Shown here piece by piece: positions 1-6,082 of a stretch of DNA of 8,333 nt (positions are counted from its first letter, which is position 1; each line of letters opens with the position of its first letter). The notes under the pieces were generated by a model. That model did not search any database. It saw nothing but the letters and a program-made list of their open reading frames with translations, and was not told the DNA's origin. A program made the position numbers and the translations under genes. This DNA is from an uncultured Lachnospiraceae bacterium (lineage in GTDB: Bacteria; Bacillota; Clostridia; Lachnospirales; Lachnospiraceae), in contig OMRN01000352.1 in NCBI GenBank assembly GCA_900313265.1, positions 1 through 8,333 of the forward strand, written 5' to 3'.

Positions 1-110
1 GTATCTTCAATCGGATTTCCGTTTATCGAAATCAGCTTATCTCCTTTTTCAAATCCGCATTCCTCGGCTATGCTGCCCGGAAGAACGCTTTCAATTACAT
101 GTTTTTTCAT
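1..110 (-). CDS. PDZ/radical SAM/DUF512-family protein, N-terminal fragment
   Basis: Only the first 36 codons are in the window; the gene continues past position 1. The visible residues begin MKKHVIESVLPGSIAEECGF and continue with EKGDKLISINGNPIED. This is a PDZ-like fold signature: a 'PGSIAEE' carboxylate-binding loop, then 'GDKLISINGNPI'. A PDZ domain at the very N-terminus with this wording is typical of the clostridial family with a PDZ domain, a radical SAM core and a C-terminal DUF512 (TIGR03279-like), whose substrate is unknown. The radical SAM cysteines are not visible, so the family is inferred from the PDZ start alone. The ATG at 110-108 is well fixed because an in-frame TAA sits at 122-120 with no other start codon between. 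No clear Shine-Dalgarno precedes it, and the tyrS terminator ends only about 18 nt upstream. In clostridia this gene often lies next to der; that could not be checked here. Confidence 0.72.
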   Translation of the reverse strand, partial: MKKHVIESVLPGSIAEECGFEKGDKLISINGNPIED

Positions 111-127
111 TCGTTTGTTTTAATATA

Positions 128-170
128 TAAAAAAATATAACCGCTCTTTCGGATTTCAAGGCGGTTATAT
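128..170 (-). terminator. Rho-independent terminator after tyrS (distal hairpin)
   Basis: A perfect 10-bp inverted repeat (135-144 with 161-170) surrounds a 16-nt loop, in which CTT/AAG can add about three more pairs. Read on the minus strand, the stem is followed at once by seven T residues and then an AT-rich stretch. This is the expected form of an intrinsic terminator for transcription leaving tyrS. There is no T-run on the other side, so it should act in the minus direction only. Confidence 0.85.
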
Positions 171-200
171 ACGCCGGGCAGCCTCTGGACTGCCCGGCAT
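171..200 (-). terminator. GC-rich hairpin just after tyrS (proximal part of terminator region)
   Basis: A perfect 9-bp GC-rich inverted repeat (GCCGGGCAG at 173-181 with CTGCCCGGC at 190-198) encloses an 8-nt loop. It begins 15 nt after the tyrS stop codon. On the minus strand it lacks a T-tract, so alone it is more likely a pausing or 3'-end-protecting stem than a full terminator. With the 128-170 hairpin it makes a tandem 3' structure. On the plus strand a moderately T-rich run follows it, but no plus-strand gene is present to use it. Confidence 0.6.
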
Positions 201-213
201 TTATCGTTTTTCA

Positions 214-1452
214 TTATTTTAAGATAATCTTTTTAAAGCTCTTCTTGCCCTTACGAATGATTACTTCCGTGTTTCCGATAAACTCTTTCGTATAGGTCTT
301 GTAAATATCCGAAATCTTTTCATCGTTTACGGTGACACCGCCCTGTTCAATGGCGCGTCTTGCATCCGAACGGCTCGTGGCAAGCCCGGCTTTTACCAGA
401 ATGCCCATTAAATCAATGCTTCCGTCTTCCTTAAAATCGCCGTCCTCAAGCTCTGTTTTCGGCATGTTTTCATTATTGCTTCCGCCTCCGAACAATGCAA
501 GGGATGCTTCTTTTGCCTTACCGGCTTCTTCCGCACCGTGAACCAGCGCCGTCAGCTCATATGCCAGAATGTCCTTTGCCTCGTTTAACTGGCTTCCTTC
601 CCAGGAATTCATGGCATTTATCTCTTCAATCGGAAGGAATGTCAGCATACGAATGCAGTTTAAAACATCCTTGTCATCGACATTTCTCCAGTACTGATAG
701 AACTCAAACGGTGATGTCTTGTTCGGATCGAGCCATACAGCACCGTTTCCGGTTTTTCCCATTTTCTTTCCTTCGGAATTTAAAAGGAGCGTAATCGTCA
801 TGGCATGCGCATCTTCTTTTCCGAGTTTTTTTCGAATCAGTTCACGACCGCCTAACATATTGGACCACTGGTCGTCGCCGCCAAACTCCAGATTGCATCC
901 GTATTCCTCATATAATTTGAGGAAATCGTAGCTTTGCATCAGCATATAGTTAAATTCAAGGAAACTAAGACCGTCCTCACTGGCAAGACGCTGTTTGTAG
1001 CATTCCGCACGGAGCATGTTATTTACTTTAAACATGGAACCGATATCTCGGATGAATTCAATATAATTCAAATCCCTTAACCAGTCCGCATTGTTGACCA
1101 TTCTGGCTTTTCCTTCGCCGAATTCGATAAAACGACTCATCTGCTTTTTAAAGCATTCGCAGTTATAATCGATGGTTTCGGTGGTCATCATTTTCCGGAG
1201 GTCCGTTCTTCCGGTCGGATCTCCGATCATTCCGGTTCCGCCTCCGACTAATGCAATCGGCTTGTTTCCGGCCATCTGAAGTCTTTTCATTAAGCAAAGC
1301 GCCATAAAATGACCGACATGGAGGCTGTCCGCCGTCGGATCAAATCCGATATAGAAGGTGGCTTTTCCGTTATTTACAAGTTCTTTTACCGCCTCTTCGT
1401 CGGTAACCTGAGCAATTAAGCCTCTTGCCGTTAATTCGTCGTAAATGGTCAT
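214..1452 (-). CDS. tyrS: Tyrosyl-tRNA synthetase
   Basis: This cytosolic class I aminoacyl-tRNA synthetase of 412 residues activates tyrosine with ATP and loads it on tRNA-Tyr. The Rossmann core begins with YIGFDPT (34-40) and the HIGH-type signature HVGH (45-48). QSYD (173-176) and GGDDQW (191-196) form the tyrosine pocket, and the KMSKS-type loop is KMGKT (230-234). The C-terminal third holds an S4 RNA-binding domain (about 345-405, with 'SRSDARRAIEQGGVTVN'). Length and domain order match full-length bacterial TyrRS. The ATG at 1452 has an AGGAG box 8 nt upstream. It starts 33 nt after the lipoprotein gene, so the two are probably co-transcribed. That gap is far too short for a T-box leader, a common control element of tyrS in Firmicutes. 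Tandem hairpins follow the stop codon. Confidence 0.97.
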   Translation of the reverse strand: MTIYDELTARGLIAQVTDEEAVKELVNNGKATFYIGFDPTADSLHVGHFMALCLMKRLQMAGNKPIALVGGGTGMIGDPTGRTDLRKMMTTETIDYNCECFKKQMSRFIEFGEGKARMVNNADWLRDLNYIEFIRDIGSMFKVNNMLRAECYKQRLASEDGLSFLEFNYMLMQSYDFLKLYEEYGCNLEFGGDDQWSNMLGGRELIRKKLGKEDAHAMTITLLLNSEGKKMGKTGNGAVWLDPNKTSPFEFYQYWRNVDDKDVLNCIRMLTFLPIEEINAMNSWEGSQLNEAKDILAYELTALVHGAEEAGKAKEASLALFGGGSNNENMPKTELEDGDFKEDGSIDLMGILVKAGLATSRSDARRAIEQGGVTVNDEKISDIYKTYTKEFIGNTEVIIRKGKKSFKKIILK

Positions 1453-1485
1453 TTTCTTATCTCCTGTTGCTATAATAATATTTCT

Positions 1486-2313
1486 TTATTCTTTCGTGAA
1501 TTCCATTTCGCTTCCGGCATCTTCCTCTTCGTCAATCCAGGTCAGTTTGCCGTCATTCAGATAGAACTTGCCGACTCCGTTTTCGTAAACAACGGTTTCT
1601 TTCGGTTCGGACTCGGTATCTTCAAAAACAACTTCCACACGGGTTCCGTCGGAAGCCATAAGCATACCGAACTCCTCGTCATAAGTACAGGTATAATTCC
1701 AGTAAGTGGTTTCAGCTGCGCTGTTTCCCCATTTAATACTTACCGGATACTCGCCGTTATTCTCTTCAATCGAAATATAGGCTCTGCCGCAGGACCAGAC
1801 GCCGACAAATTCATCCGCCGATACGGGATTCTCGGGCACGTTTGCTTCCATGGCACGTTCAAAATGCATTTCCCCGTCCTGTCCGGAATAAATATCCGTC
1901 GGATATCCGTCTTCTTCATCGATAGCGAAGGAAGCCCATTCATTGCCGTCCTGTCCGTAGAAAACATACCAGCGGGATTTGCTTCCGTCCGGATGATCCT
2001 CAAATTCAACCGCAACATCACCGTACTCGGCACCGCCGCCGCGATATTCAAGAACATAACTTCCGTCCTCGTTAACCGTTAACTCTCTGGCATCGAGAAC
2101 ATCTCTTTCATACCATAATCCGACAATCGGTGATAAATCGTTCTCCAGCTCCTCAAGTTCGGCATTTCCCTGCGTATTTGCGCTCGGGTCCTCAACGCTC
2201 CATACTACTTCCGAGTTGATTTCAACTTTTCCGGATACATTGCTGTTCACATTGCATGCCGCAAGTGTTGCCAAAGCGCCTGCCATTGCAAGCAGAATTA
2301 ATTGTTTTTTCAT
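1486..2313 (-). CDS. Lipoprotein of unknown function
   Basis: I do not recognise this family. The 275-residue product begins with a classic lipoprotein signal: MKK, a hydrophobic stretch, and the lipobox LAAC with the lipidated cysteine at residue 20. It should therefore be anchored to the outer face of the membrane after processing by signal peptidase II. The mature part is very acidic, rich in Glu, Asp, Gly and aromatic residues, and has alternating short strands suggesting beta structure. Two similar halves can be seen, one starting 'SPIVGLWYE' (about 61) and one 'ADEFVGVWS' (about 168). Each has a G-x-W motif followed by strand-like segments, reminiscent of paired lipocalin-like modules; this is inference. 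The ATG is preceded by GGGAG at 6 nt spacing. It lies 109 bp after yraN and 33 bp before tyrS, on the same strand. Nothing shows a link to tRNA charging. Confidence 0.85.
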   Translation of the reverse strand: MKKQLILLAMAGALATLAACNVNSNVSGKVEINSEVVWSVEDPSANTQGNAELEELENDLSPIVGLWYERDVLDARELTVNEDGSYVLEYRGGGAEYGDVAVEFEDHPDGSKSRWYVFYGQDGNEWASFAIDEEDGYPTDIYSGQDGEMHFERAMEANVPENPVSADEFVGVWSCGRAYISIEENNGEYPVSIKWGNSAAETTYWNYTCTYDEEFGMLMASDGTRVEVVFEDTESEPKETVVYENGVGKFYLNDGKLTWIDEEEDAGSEMEFTKE

Positions 2314-2353
2314 AGAATTCTCCCTTTCTCCCTTTTAAAACCTTTTTACATTT

Positions 2354-2416
2354 CCGGTTAAAATTTATCATCATCCGGTTTTTCCGGTTCATGAACAACC
2401 GTCCGATCATCCGGTT
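2354..2416 (-). promoter_or_regulatory. AACCGG repeat cluster upstream of the lipoprotein gene
   Basis: The 109-bp gap between yraN and the lipoprotein gene carries four copies of AACCGG on the minus strand (plus-strand CCGGTT at 2354, 2375, 2384 and 2411). Two lie in an 11-bp direct repeat, ATCATCCGGTT, at 2370-2380 and 2406-2416. A perfect 10-bp palindrome, GTTCATGAAC, lies between them at 2387-2396. No convincing -35/-10 pair is visible, only a weak TAAATT with a TG extension. This could be a regulatory region giving the lipoprotein-tyrS pair its own control, but the genome is rich in TTCCG-like words and the cluster may be compositional. Confidence 0.3.
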
Positions 2417-2422
2417 CAAAAA

Positions 2423-2782
2423 TCATAATCCGTAAGAAAACGCATTTTGAATCCAGCGAATCTCTTCCCCCGAAACGGCTATGACATCAAATCTCATCGG
2501 AGCAAAATCCGAAACGGCGTGTTTTACGCGGTAATAGTCCGCCACTTTGCAAATTGTTCTCTGTTTCTTTAAATTTACCGCTTCTTCGGCATATCCGGCC
2601 GATTCGTTCACGCGGTATTTCACTTCGAAGAATACCAGATACTCCCGGTCATAACCGATTAAATCGATTTCTCCGAAACGGCTGCGGAAATTTTTTTCCA
2701 AAATCCGGACACCGTTTTTTACAAGATATTCTTCCGCAAGTTTCTCGTATTCCGTTCCGATATTTCTTTTATTGTAAGGCAA
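2423..2782 (-). CDS. yraN: YraN/UPF0102 family nuclease-fold protein
   Basis: This 119-residue protein has the full length and motif order of the YraN (UPF0102) family, predicted to have a PD-(D/E)XK (Holliday-junction-resolvase-like) nuclease fold. The N-terminal helix carries 'GTEYEKLAEEYL' (9-20). Next come 'NFRSRFGEIDLI' (31-42), giving Glu38 and Asp40, and 'FFEVKYR' (51-57), giving the Glu53-x-Lys55 pair; together these form the putative metal site. The biological role is not established; a part in DNA repair or recombination is assumed from the fold. The start codon is TTG (2782-2780), supported by AAAGGAG 6 nt upstream. It starts only 14 nt after the rnhB stop codon, so the two are almost certainly one transcript; rnhB-yraN pairs are common in Firmicutes. 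Confidence 0.93.
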   Translation of the reverse strand: MPYNKRNIGTEYEKLAEEYLVKNGVRILEKNFRSRFGEIDLIGYDREYLVFFEVKYRVNESAGYAEEAVNLKKQRTICKVADYYRVKHAVSDFAPMRFDVIAVSGEEIRWIQNAFSYGL

Positions 2783-2796
2783 ATAAAACTCCTTTA

Positions 2797-3555
2797 TTAT
2801 ACGAAATTTCCGATAAAGCTTCTTCTGTGAATCGGAGTCGGCCCGAGTTTTTTTATTGCCTCGATATGCGCCGCACTTCCGTATCCTTTATTCGATGCAA
2901 AATCATACCCCGGATACTGCCTGTCATATTCCACCATGAGACGGTCTCTCGTAACCTTTGCTATAATGCTGGCTGCTGCGATCGATACGCTTTTGGCATC
3001 TCCTTTGATAATCGGCACCTGTTTCATGGGAAGTCCCGGAATGGTAACCGCATCGTTTAAAAGAACATCCGGAACCACATTTAAAGCAGCAACCGCATCT
3101 CTCATCGCTTCATATGTTGCCTGCAGGATGTTAATTTCATCGATACGTTCGTTTGTACGAAATCCGATTCCGACGCTTACGGCTTCTTTCATGATTACGT
3201 CGTAAAGCTCTTCCCTCTTTTTTTCGGTTAATTTCTTGGAATCGTTTAAGTAAAGAATTCCCGAATCTTTCGGTAAAATCACGGCAGCCGCATATACCGG
3301 TCCGGCAAGCGGTCCTCTGCCGACTTCGTCGATTCCGCAGACGAAACCGAACGATTCATACTTTTTTTCATATACCTTAAGGCTTTCGGTCCGCATGATT
3401 TCCCTGCGGACGGCTTCGATTCCGGCTTCGGCTTTCTTTACCAGATTCTTCACGCCCTGCCTTTCATCCCCCGAATATTCCGCGATAAATGCTTTTAATT
3501 CTTCTTCGGAGGCCGCCAGCGCGTACTGGCTCTTAATACTGCTTATGCTTTCCAT
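2797..3555 (-). CDS. rnhB: Ribonuclease HII
   Basis: This enzyme cuts RNA in RNA-DNA hybrids and removes single ribonucleotides misincorporated into DNA, and it acts in the cytosol. The protein has 252 residues. The catalytic core begins with GIDEVGRGPLAGPV, which supplies Asp76, Glu77 and the GRG substrate-binding loop (79-81). NDSKKL (104-109), Asp168 in 'LLNDAV', and 'KGDAKSVSIAAASIIAKVTRD' (184-204) with Asp204 complete the DEDD metal site. The 70-residue helical N-terminal extension resembles that of the Bacillus RnhB type. The ATG at 3555 is the earliest possible start, since an in-frame TGA lies at 3564-3562, but its ribosome binding site is poor. It follows the second lepB by 93 bp and runs directly into yraN. 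Confidence 0.96.
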   Translation of the reverse strand: MESISSIKSQYALAASEEELKAFIAEYSGDERQGVKNLVKKAEAGIEAVRREIMRTESLKVYEKKYESFGFVCGIDEVGRGPLAGPVYAAAVILPKDSGILYLNDSKKLTEKKREELYDVIMKEAVSVGIGFRTNERIDEINILQATYEAMRDAVAALNVVPDVLLNDAVTIPGLPMKQVPIIKGDAKSVSIAAASIIAKVTRDRLMVEYDRQYPGYDFASNKGYGSAAHIEAIKKLGPTPIHRRSFIGNFV

Positions 3556-3591
3556 ATTCTTTCATTTTAAACCGTCTGTTCGCAGTTTTCT

Positions 3592-3610
3592 TTTACGGCT
3601 ATTTACGGCT
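3592..3610 (-). repeat. Short tandem repeat between lepB copy 2 and rnhB
   Basis: The 9-bp word TTTACGGCT occurs at 3592-3600 and again at 3602-3610 (AGCCGTAAA twice on the coding strand). A looser echo, TTTTACGATT, lies at 3627-3636. The repeat is in the 93-bp untranslated spacer ahead of rnhB. No hairpin terminator is seen here, so readthrough from lepB copy 2 into rnhB is expected. The role is unknown. Confidence 0.5.
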
Positions 3611-3648
3611 TTTTTCTACAGTTTTATTTTACGATTATATTCTGCTGT

Positions 3649-4386
3649 TTATTTCTTATCGGCATGTTTTACGAGTCCGAATTTATCGAACGGATAAATC
3701 CGAAGCCACGCTCTTCCGATAATATCTTTTCTTTTTATGTTTCCGACCATGGAATCACGGCTGTCCGACGAATTGTTCCGGTTGTCTCCCATAACAAAAT
3801 ACTCGTCCGGCCCCATGGTAATGGTTGTTTCCGCCCTTCCGGGATTTAAGATTACTTCATTTCCGTAATTGTCTTCCAGAACTTTTCCGTTGATAAAAAT
3901 CGTTCCTTCGGCATTGATAAAAATATCTTCTCCGGGCAACGCAATGATTCTCTTGATATAATAGGTTTTCTTTGCGTGCTGATACGGAAATACAATTACA
4001 TCGAAACGCTTCGGATCGGCAAAACGATAGGAAATTTTATCCACGATTAAGTTGTCTCTGTCCTCCAAGGTCGGATTCATGGATCCGCCCTCCACGATGG
4101 TTCGCTGTCCGACAAAAGTAACAATCAGAATCGAAACAACCAAAACGCCGACAAAATACAAAAGCATTTCCAAAAGATCTTTCCACACCGGCTTTAATCT
4201 TCTCTTTCCCGTTTTTCCTTCCGGATTCTCTTCTTTATTCTCCGAAGAAGCATCTCTGTCCGAAGAAGATTCCCCATCCCCGGCATCCTCTCCTGCTTTT
4301 TCCTGTTCTTCCAGGTATTTCTTTACTTCTTCCGTATCCAGTTTTTTTGTTTCCGCAACATCGTCCAGAATTTCCGTTTCGTCCAT
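3649..4386 (-). CDS. lepB: Signal peptidase I, copy 2, with acidic N-terminal extension
   Basis: This membrane-bound serine protease removes signal peptides from exported preproteins on the outer face of the membrane. The 245-residue protein has one transmembrane helix (about 70-93). The catalytic domain follows, with Ser102 in 'EGGSMNPTL' (box B), Lys145 in 'YYIKRIIALPGE' (box D) and 'GDNRNNSSDSR' (200-210, box E). The Ser-Lys dyad is intact. The first 60 residues are unusual: a charged, strongly acidic, Ser/Glu/Asp-rich segment that should lie in the cytoplasm, ending in a basic KRR anchor before the membrane helix. AAAAGGGG lies 6 nt before the ATG. It has its own promoter at about 4457-4467, so it can be expressed apart from rbgA. 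It is clearly divergent from copy 1 at 5438-6037, not a recent duplicate. Confidence 0.95.
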   Translation of the reverse strand: MDETEILDDVAETKKLDTEEVKKYLEEQEKAGEDAGDGESSSDRDASSENKEENPEGKTGKRRLKPVWKDLLEMLLYFVGVLVVSILIVTFVGQRTIVEGGSMNPTLEDRDNLIVDKISYRFADPKRFDVIVFPYQHAKKTYYIKRIIALPGEDIFINAEGTIFINGKVLEDNYGNEVILNPGRAETTITMGPDEYFVMGDNRNNSSDSRDSMVGNIKRKDIIGRAWLRIYPFDKFGLVKHADKK

Positions 4387-4456
4387 TTCAGACCCCTTTT
4401 TCCTCTTAAAATTCAGTTACGGGCTCCTTTTTAAGCAATCAGCAACCCAATTTATT

Positions 4457-4467
4457 ATTATACCACA
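4457..4467 (-). promoter_or_regulatory. Extended -10 promoter for lepB copy 2
   Basis: On the minus strand the sequence TGTGGTATAAT contains a perfect TATAAT (4462-4457) preceded by TGTGG. This matches the Gram-positive extended -10 form TRTGN-TATAAT. No good -35 box lies 16-18 bp upstream, which extended -10 promoters tolerate. Transcription should start near 4450, giving a 5' leader of about 64 nt to the ATG at 4386. It lies in the 131-bp gap after rbgA, where no terminator hairpin is seen, so it probably adds to readthrough. Confidence 0.75.
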
Positions 4468-4517
4468 TTCCCTTTGCAAACGCAGTAATATTCCCGCAAA
4501 ATTTCTTTAAATTCCCG

Positions 4518-5441
4518 TCATTCGTCTTCCGGCGGAAGTTCCAGTGTAATTCTTCCCAGTTTTCCGTTCCTGAAATCGTCTAAGAAAAGTTCCGCCGCTT
4601 TCTTTAAATCCGGTTCCTCCCCTTTTTTATAACATTTTCTCGCTTCGGCGATCCTTAATAAAATCTCCTCCGGCCGGCTTTCTTTTCCTTTTTGTTCTTC
4701 CGTCTCATGTCCATTGTTTGCCCGGACTTCCTCTTCCCCGGAAGAACCTTCTCCTGCGATTATTCCGTAGCGGTTTGAAATCAGGCTCTCATCCATGATA
4801 CAAAGCCTTTCAATCAGTTTCATCGCAAGTTCTTCCGAAGGCAGAATATTGTCGTTTATTGAACCGATAAACCCGATATTAAGACCGGTTTCCTGATCTT
4901 CAAACTTCGGCCAGAGAATTCCCGGTGTATCGAGCAAATCAAGATTTTTGCCGATTTTTATCCACTGTTTGCCCTTTGTAACACCCGGTTTGTTTCCGAC
5001 CGTCGCAGCATTTCTTTTGGCCAGATTATTGATAAAAGTGGACTTTCCCACATTTGGAATACCGACAATCATCGCCTTTATGCTGCGGTTTATGATGCCC
5101 CGTTTCCGGTCACGTTCGATTTTCTCCCTGCATGCATCCATGATGGTATTTACAAGCACGGTCTTTTTCTCATTGCTTTTGGAATTATACAAAAGCACGG
5201 GTACGCCTTTTTTTTCATAATACGAAACCCATGCCTTATTTGCCGTTTCATCGGCTAAATCCGCCTTATTTAAAATAATCAGGCGCATTTTGTTCTTTGC
5301 AAGCGTATCGATATCCGGATTTTTTGAAGACAGAGGAATCCTGGCGTCGAGTATTTCAATCACCAGGTCGATTATTTTTATATTTTCTTCCATCATCCGA
5401 AGGGCTTTGGTCATATGCCCCGGATACCACTGAATGTTCAC
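4518..5441 (-). CDS. rbgA: Ribosome biogenesis GTPase RbgA (YlqF)
   Basis: RbgA is a GTPase needed late in 50S subunit assembly, where in Bacillus it helps complete particles lacking L16 and other late proteins. The 307-residue protein shows the circularly permuted order of this family. The start 'MNIQWYPGHMTKA' is diagnostic. G4 is NKAD (58-61), and a G5-like NSKS lies near 86-89. G1 is GIPNVGKST (127-135), G2 is around Thr155 in 'KPGVTKG', and G3 is DTPG (171-174). An RNA-binding helical C-terminal domain follows. It is longer than the roughly 280 residues usual for the family because of a Glu/Gly/Ser-rich insert at about 230-260. The start is GTG (5441-5439), with AAAGGCGG 9 nt upstream. 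It overlaps the lepB copy 1 stop as GTGA, so the two are translationally coupled. Confidence 0.96.
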   Translation of the reverse strand: MNIQWYPGHMTKALRMMEENIKIIDLVIEILDARIPLSSKNPDIDTLAKNKMRLIILNKADLADETANKAWVSYYEKKGVPVLLYNSKSNEKKTVLVNTIMDACREKIERDRKRGIINRSIKAMIVGIPNVGKSTFINNLAKRNAATVGNKPGVTKGKQWIKIGKNLDLLDTPGILWPKFEDQETGLNIGFIGSINDNILPSEELAMKLIERLCIMDESLISNRYGIIAGEGSSGEEEVRANNGHETEEQKGKESRPEEILLRIAEARKCYKKGEEPDLKKAAELFLDDFRNGKLGRITLELPPEDE

Positions 5442-6037
5442 TTTACAAATCCGCCTTTGTATTCATCCGTTTTCTTTGAAAACCATACTTTTCCGTAAAT
5501 ATCCTTTCGGTTTACGGCACCGATGTTACCGGATCTCGAATCTTCGGAAAAGTTCCGGTTATCCCCGAGCACAAAGAATTCATCCTCTTTTAATTCGAAT
5601 TCGTTTTCCGCCAGGCCTGCATCCCTTATCGATTCCGAACCATATTCGTCTTCAAAGAGCTTCCCGTCAATATAAATTCGTCCGTCCTTAATCTGGATTT
5701 TTTCACCCGGAACGGCAATGACCCGTTTGATATAATAGTGCGTTTTCTCATTTCCTTTCGGCAAAAATGCAATCACATCGCCTCTTTTCGGAGCGGAAAT
5801 CAGGTAAATCATGCGGTCCATGTATACTTCCTGTGTATTATGAAGTCCCGGTTCCATGCTGCTTCCCACAACCGCCGTTTTAATGCCGAAAAGCCAGACT
5901 AACACAAATGCAACAAACGAAACGATAAGCGCAATAAAAATACATTCAAAAACAGTGCCGACCACACCCTTTTTGATTTTGATTTTCTTGCGATAAAAGG
6001 TTAGCCCTTTCTTTTTCCGAAATGAAAAATCCGACAT
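5438..6037 (-). CDS. lepB: Signal peptidase I, copy 1
   Basis: This 199-residue type I signal peptidase has a short, very basic cytoplasmic head ('FRKKKGLTFYRKKIKIKKG'), one transmembrane helix (about 27-51), and an extracytoplasmic catalytic domain. Catalytic Ser60 is in 'VVGSSMEPGL', general-base Lys104 in 'YYIKRVIAVPGE', and the box E motif GDNRNFSEDSR is at 158-168. All active-site residues are present and the length is ordinary for a Gram-positive SPase I. I use the ATG at 6037; a TTG four codons upstream (6049) is open but has no better signal. Neither has a Shine-Dalgarno, because the rplS-end hairpin (6052-6070) occupies that space. The stop overlaps the rbgA start by 4 nt. Expression probably depends on readthrough of that hairpin from the rplS promoter. 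Confidence 0.93.
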   Translation of the reverse strand: MSDFSFRKKKGLTFYRKKIKIKKGVVGTVFECIFIALIVSFVAFVLVWLFGIKTAVVGSSMEPGLHNTQEVYMDRMIYLISAPKRGDVIAFLPKGNEKTHYYIKRVIAVPGEKIQIKDGRIYIDGKLFEDEYGSESIRDAGLAENEFELKEDEFFVLGDNRNFSEDSRSGNIGAVNRKDIYGKVWFSKKTDEYKGGFVK

Positions 6038-6042
6038 ATTAT

Positions 6043-6075
6043 ATAACAAAAGGCGGATGAACCATCCGCCCTTTT
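6043..6075 (-). terminator. Terminator/attenuator hairpin between rplS and lepB copy 1
   Basis: A perfect 8-bp inverted repeat (GGCGGATG 6052-6059 with CATCCGCC 6063-6070) with a 3-nt loop lies 12 nt after the rplS stop. Flanking A and T runs (6048-6051, 6072-6075) can extend the stem past one bulged base. On the minus strand it is followed by TTTTGTTATAT, a broken T-tract, so termination is probably partial. That would let abundant rplS mRNA stop here while a fraction continues into lepB and rbgA. The hairpin ends about 14 nt before the lepB ATG. Confidence 0.72.
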
Positions 6076-6082
6076 AAACACA

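Noticed and set aside
73..80. CTGCCCGG within the DUF512 gene matching an arm of the hairpin at 173-198
   Set aside because: An 8-bp match is explained by Pro-Gly-Ser codons and genome composition; an alternative long-range structure is not supported.
3634..3639. TATAAT on the minus strand just after lepB copy 2 as an rnhB promoter
   Set aside because: It has no -35-like hexamer at 16-18 bp and no TGN extension, so it is a chance match in an AT-rich spacer.
4052..4510. Plus-strand 152-codon open frame antisense to lepB copy 2
   Set aside because: It is a Ser-rich shadow of the acidic Glu/Asp/Ser codons of lepB and has no ribosome binding site or recognisable domain.
6038..6043. TATAAT directly before the lepB copy 1 ATG as a promoter
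   Set aside because: Transcription would begin inside the coding region. There is no -35 at 17 bp (GATGGT) and no TG extension.
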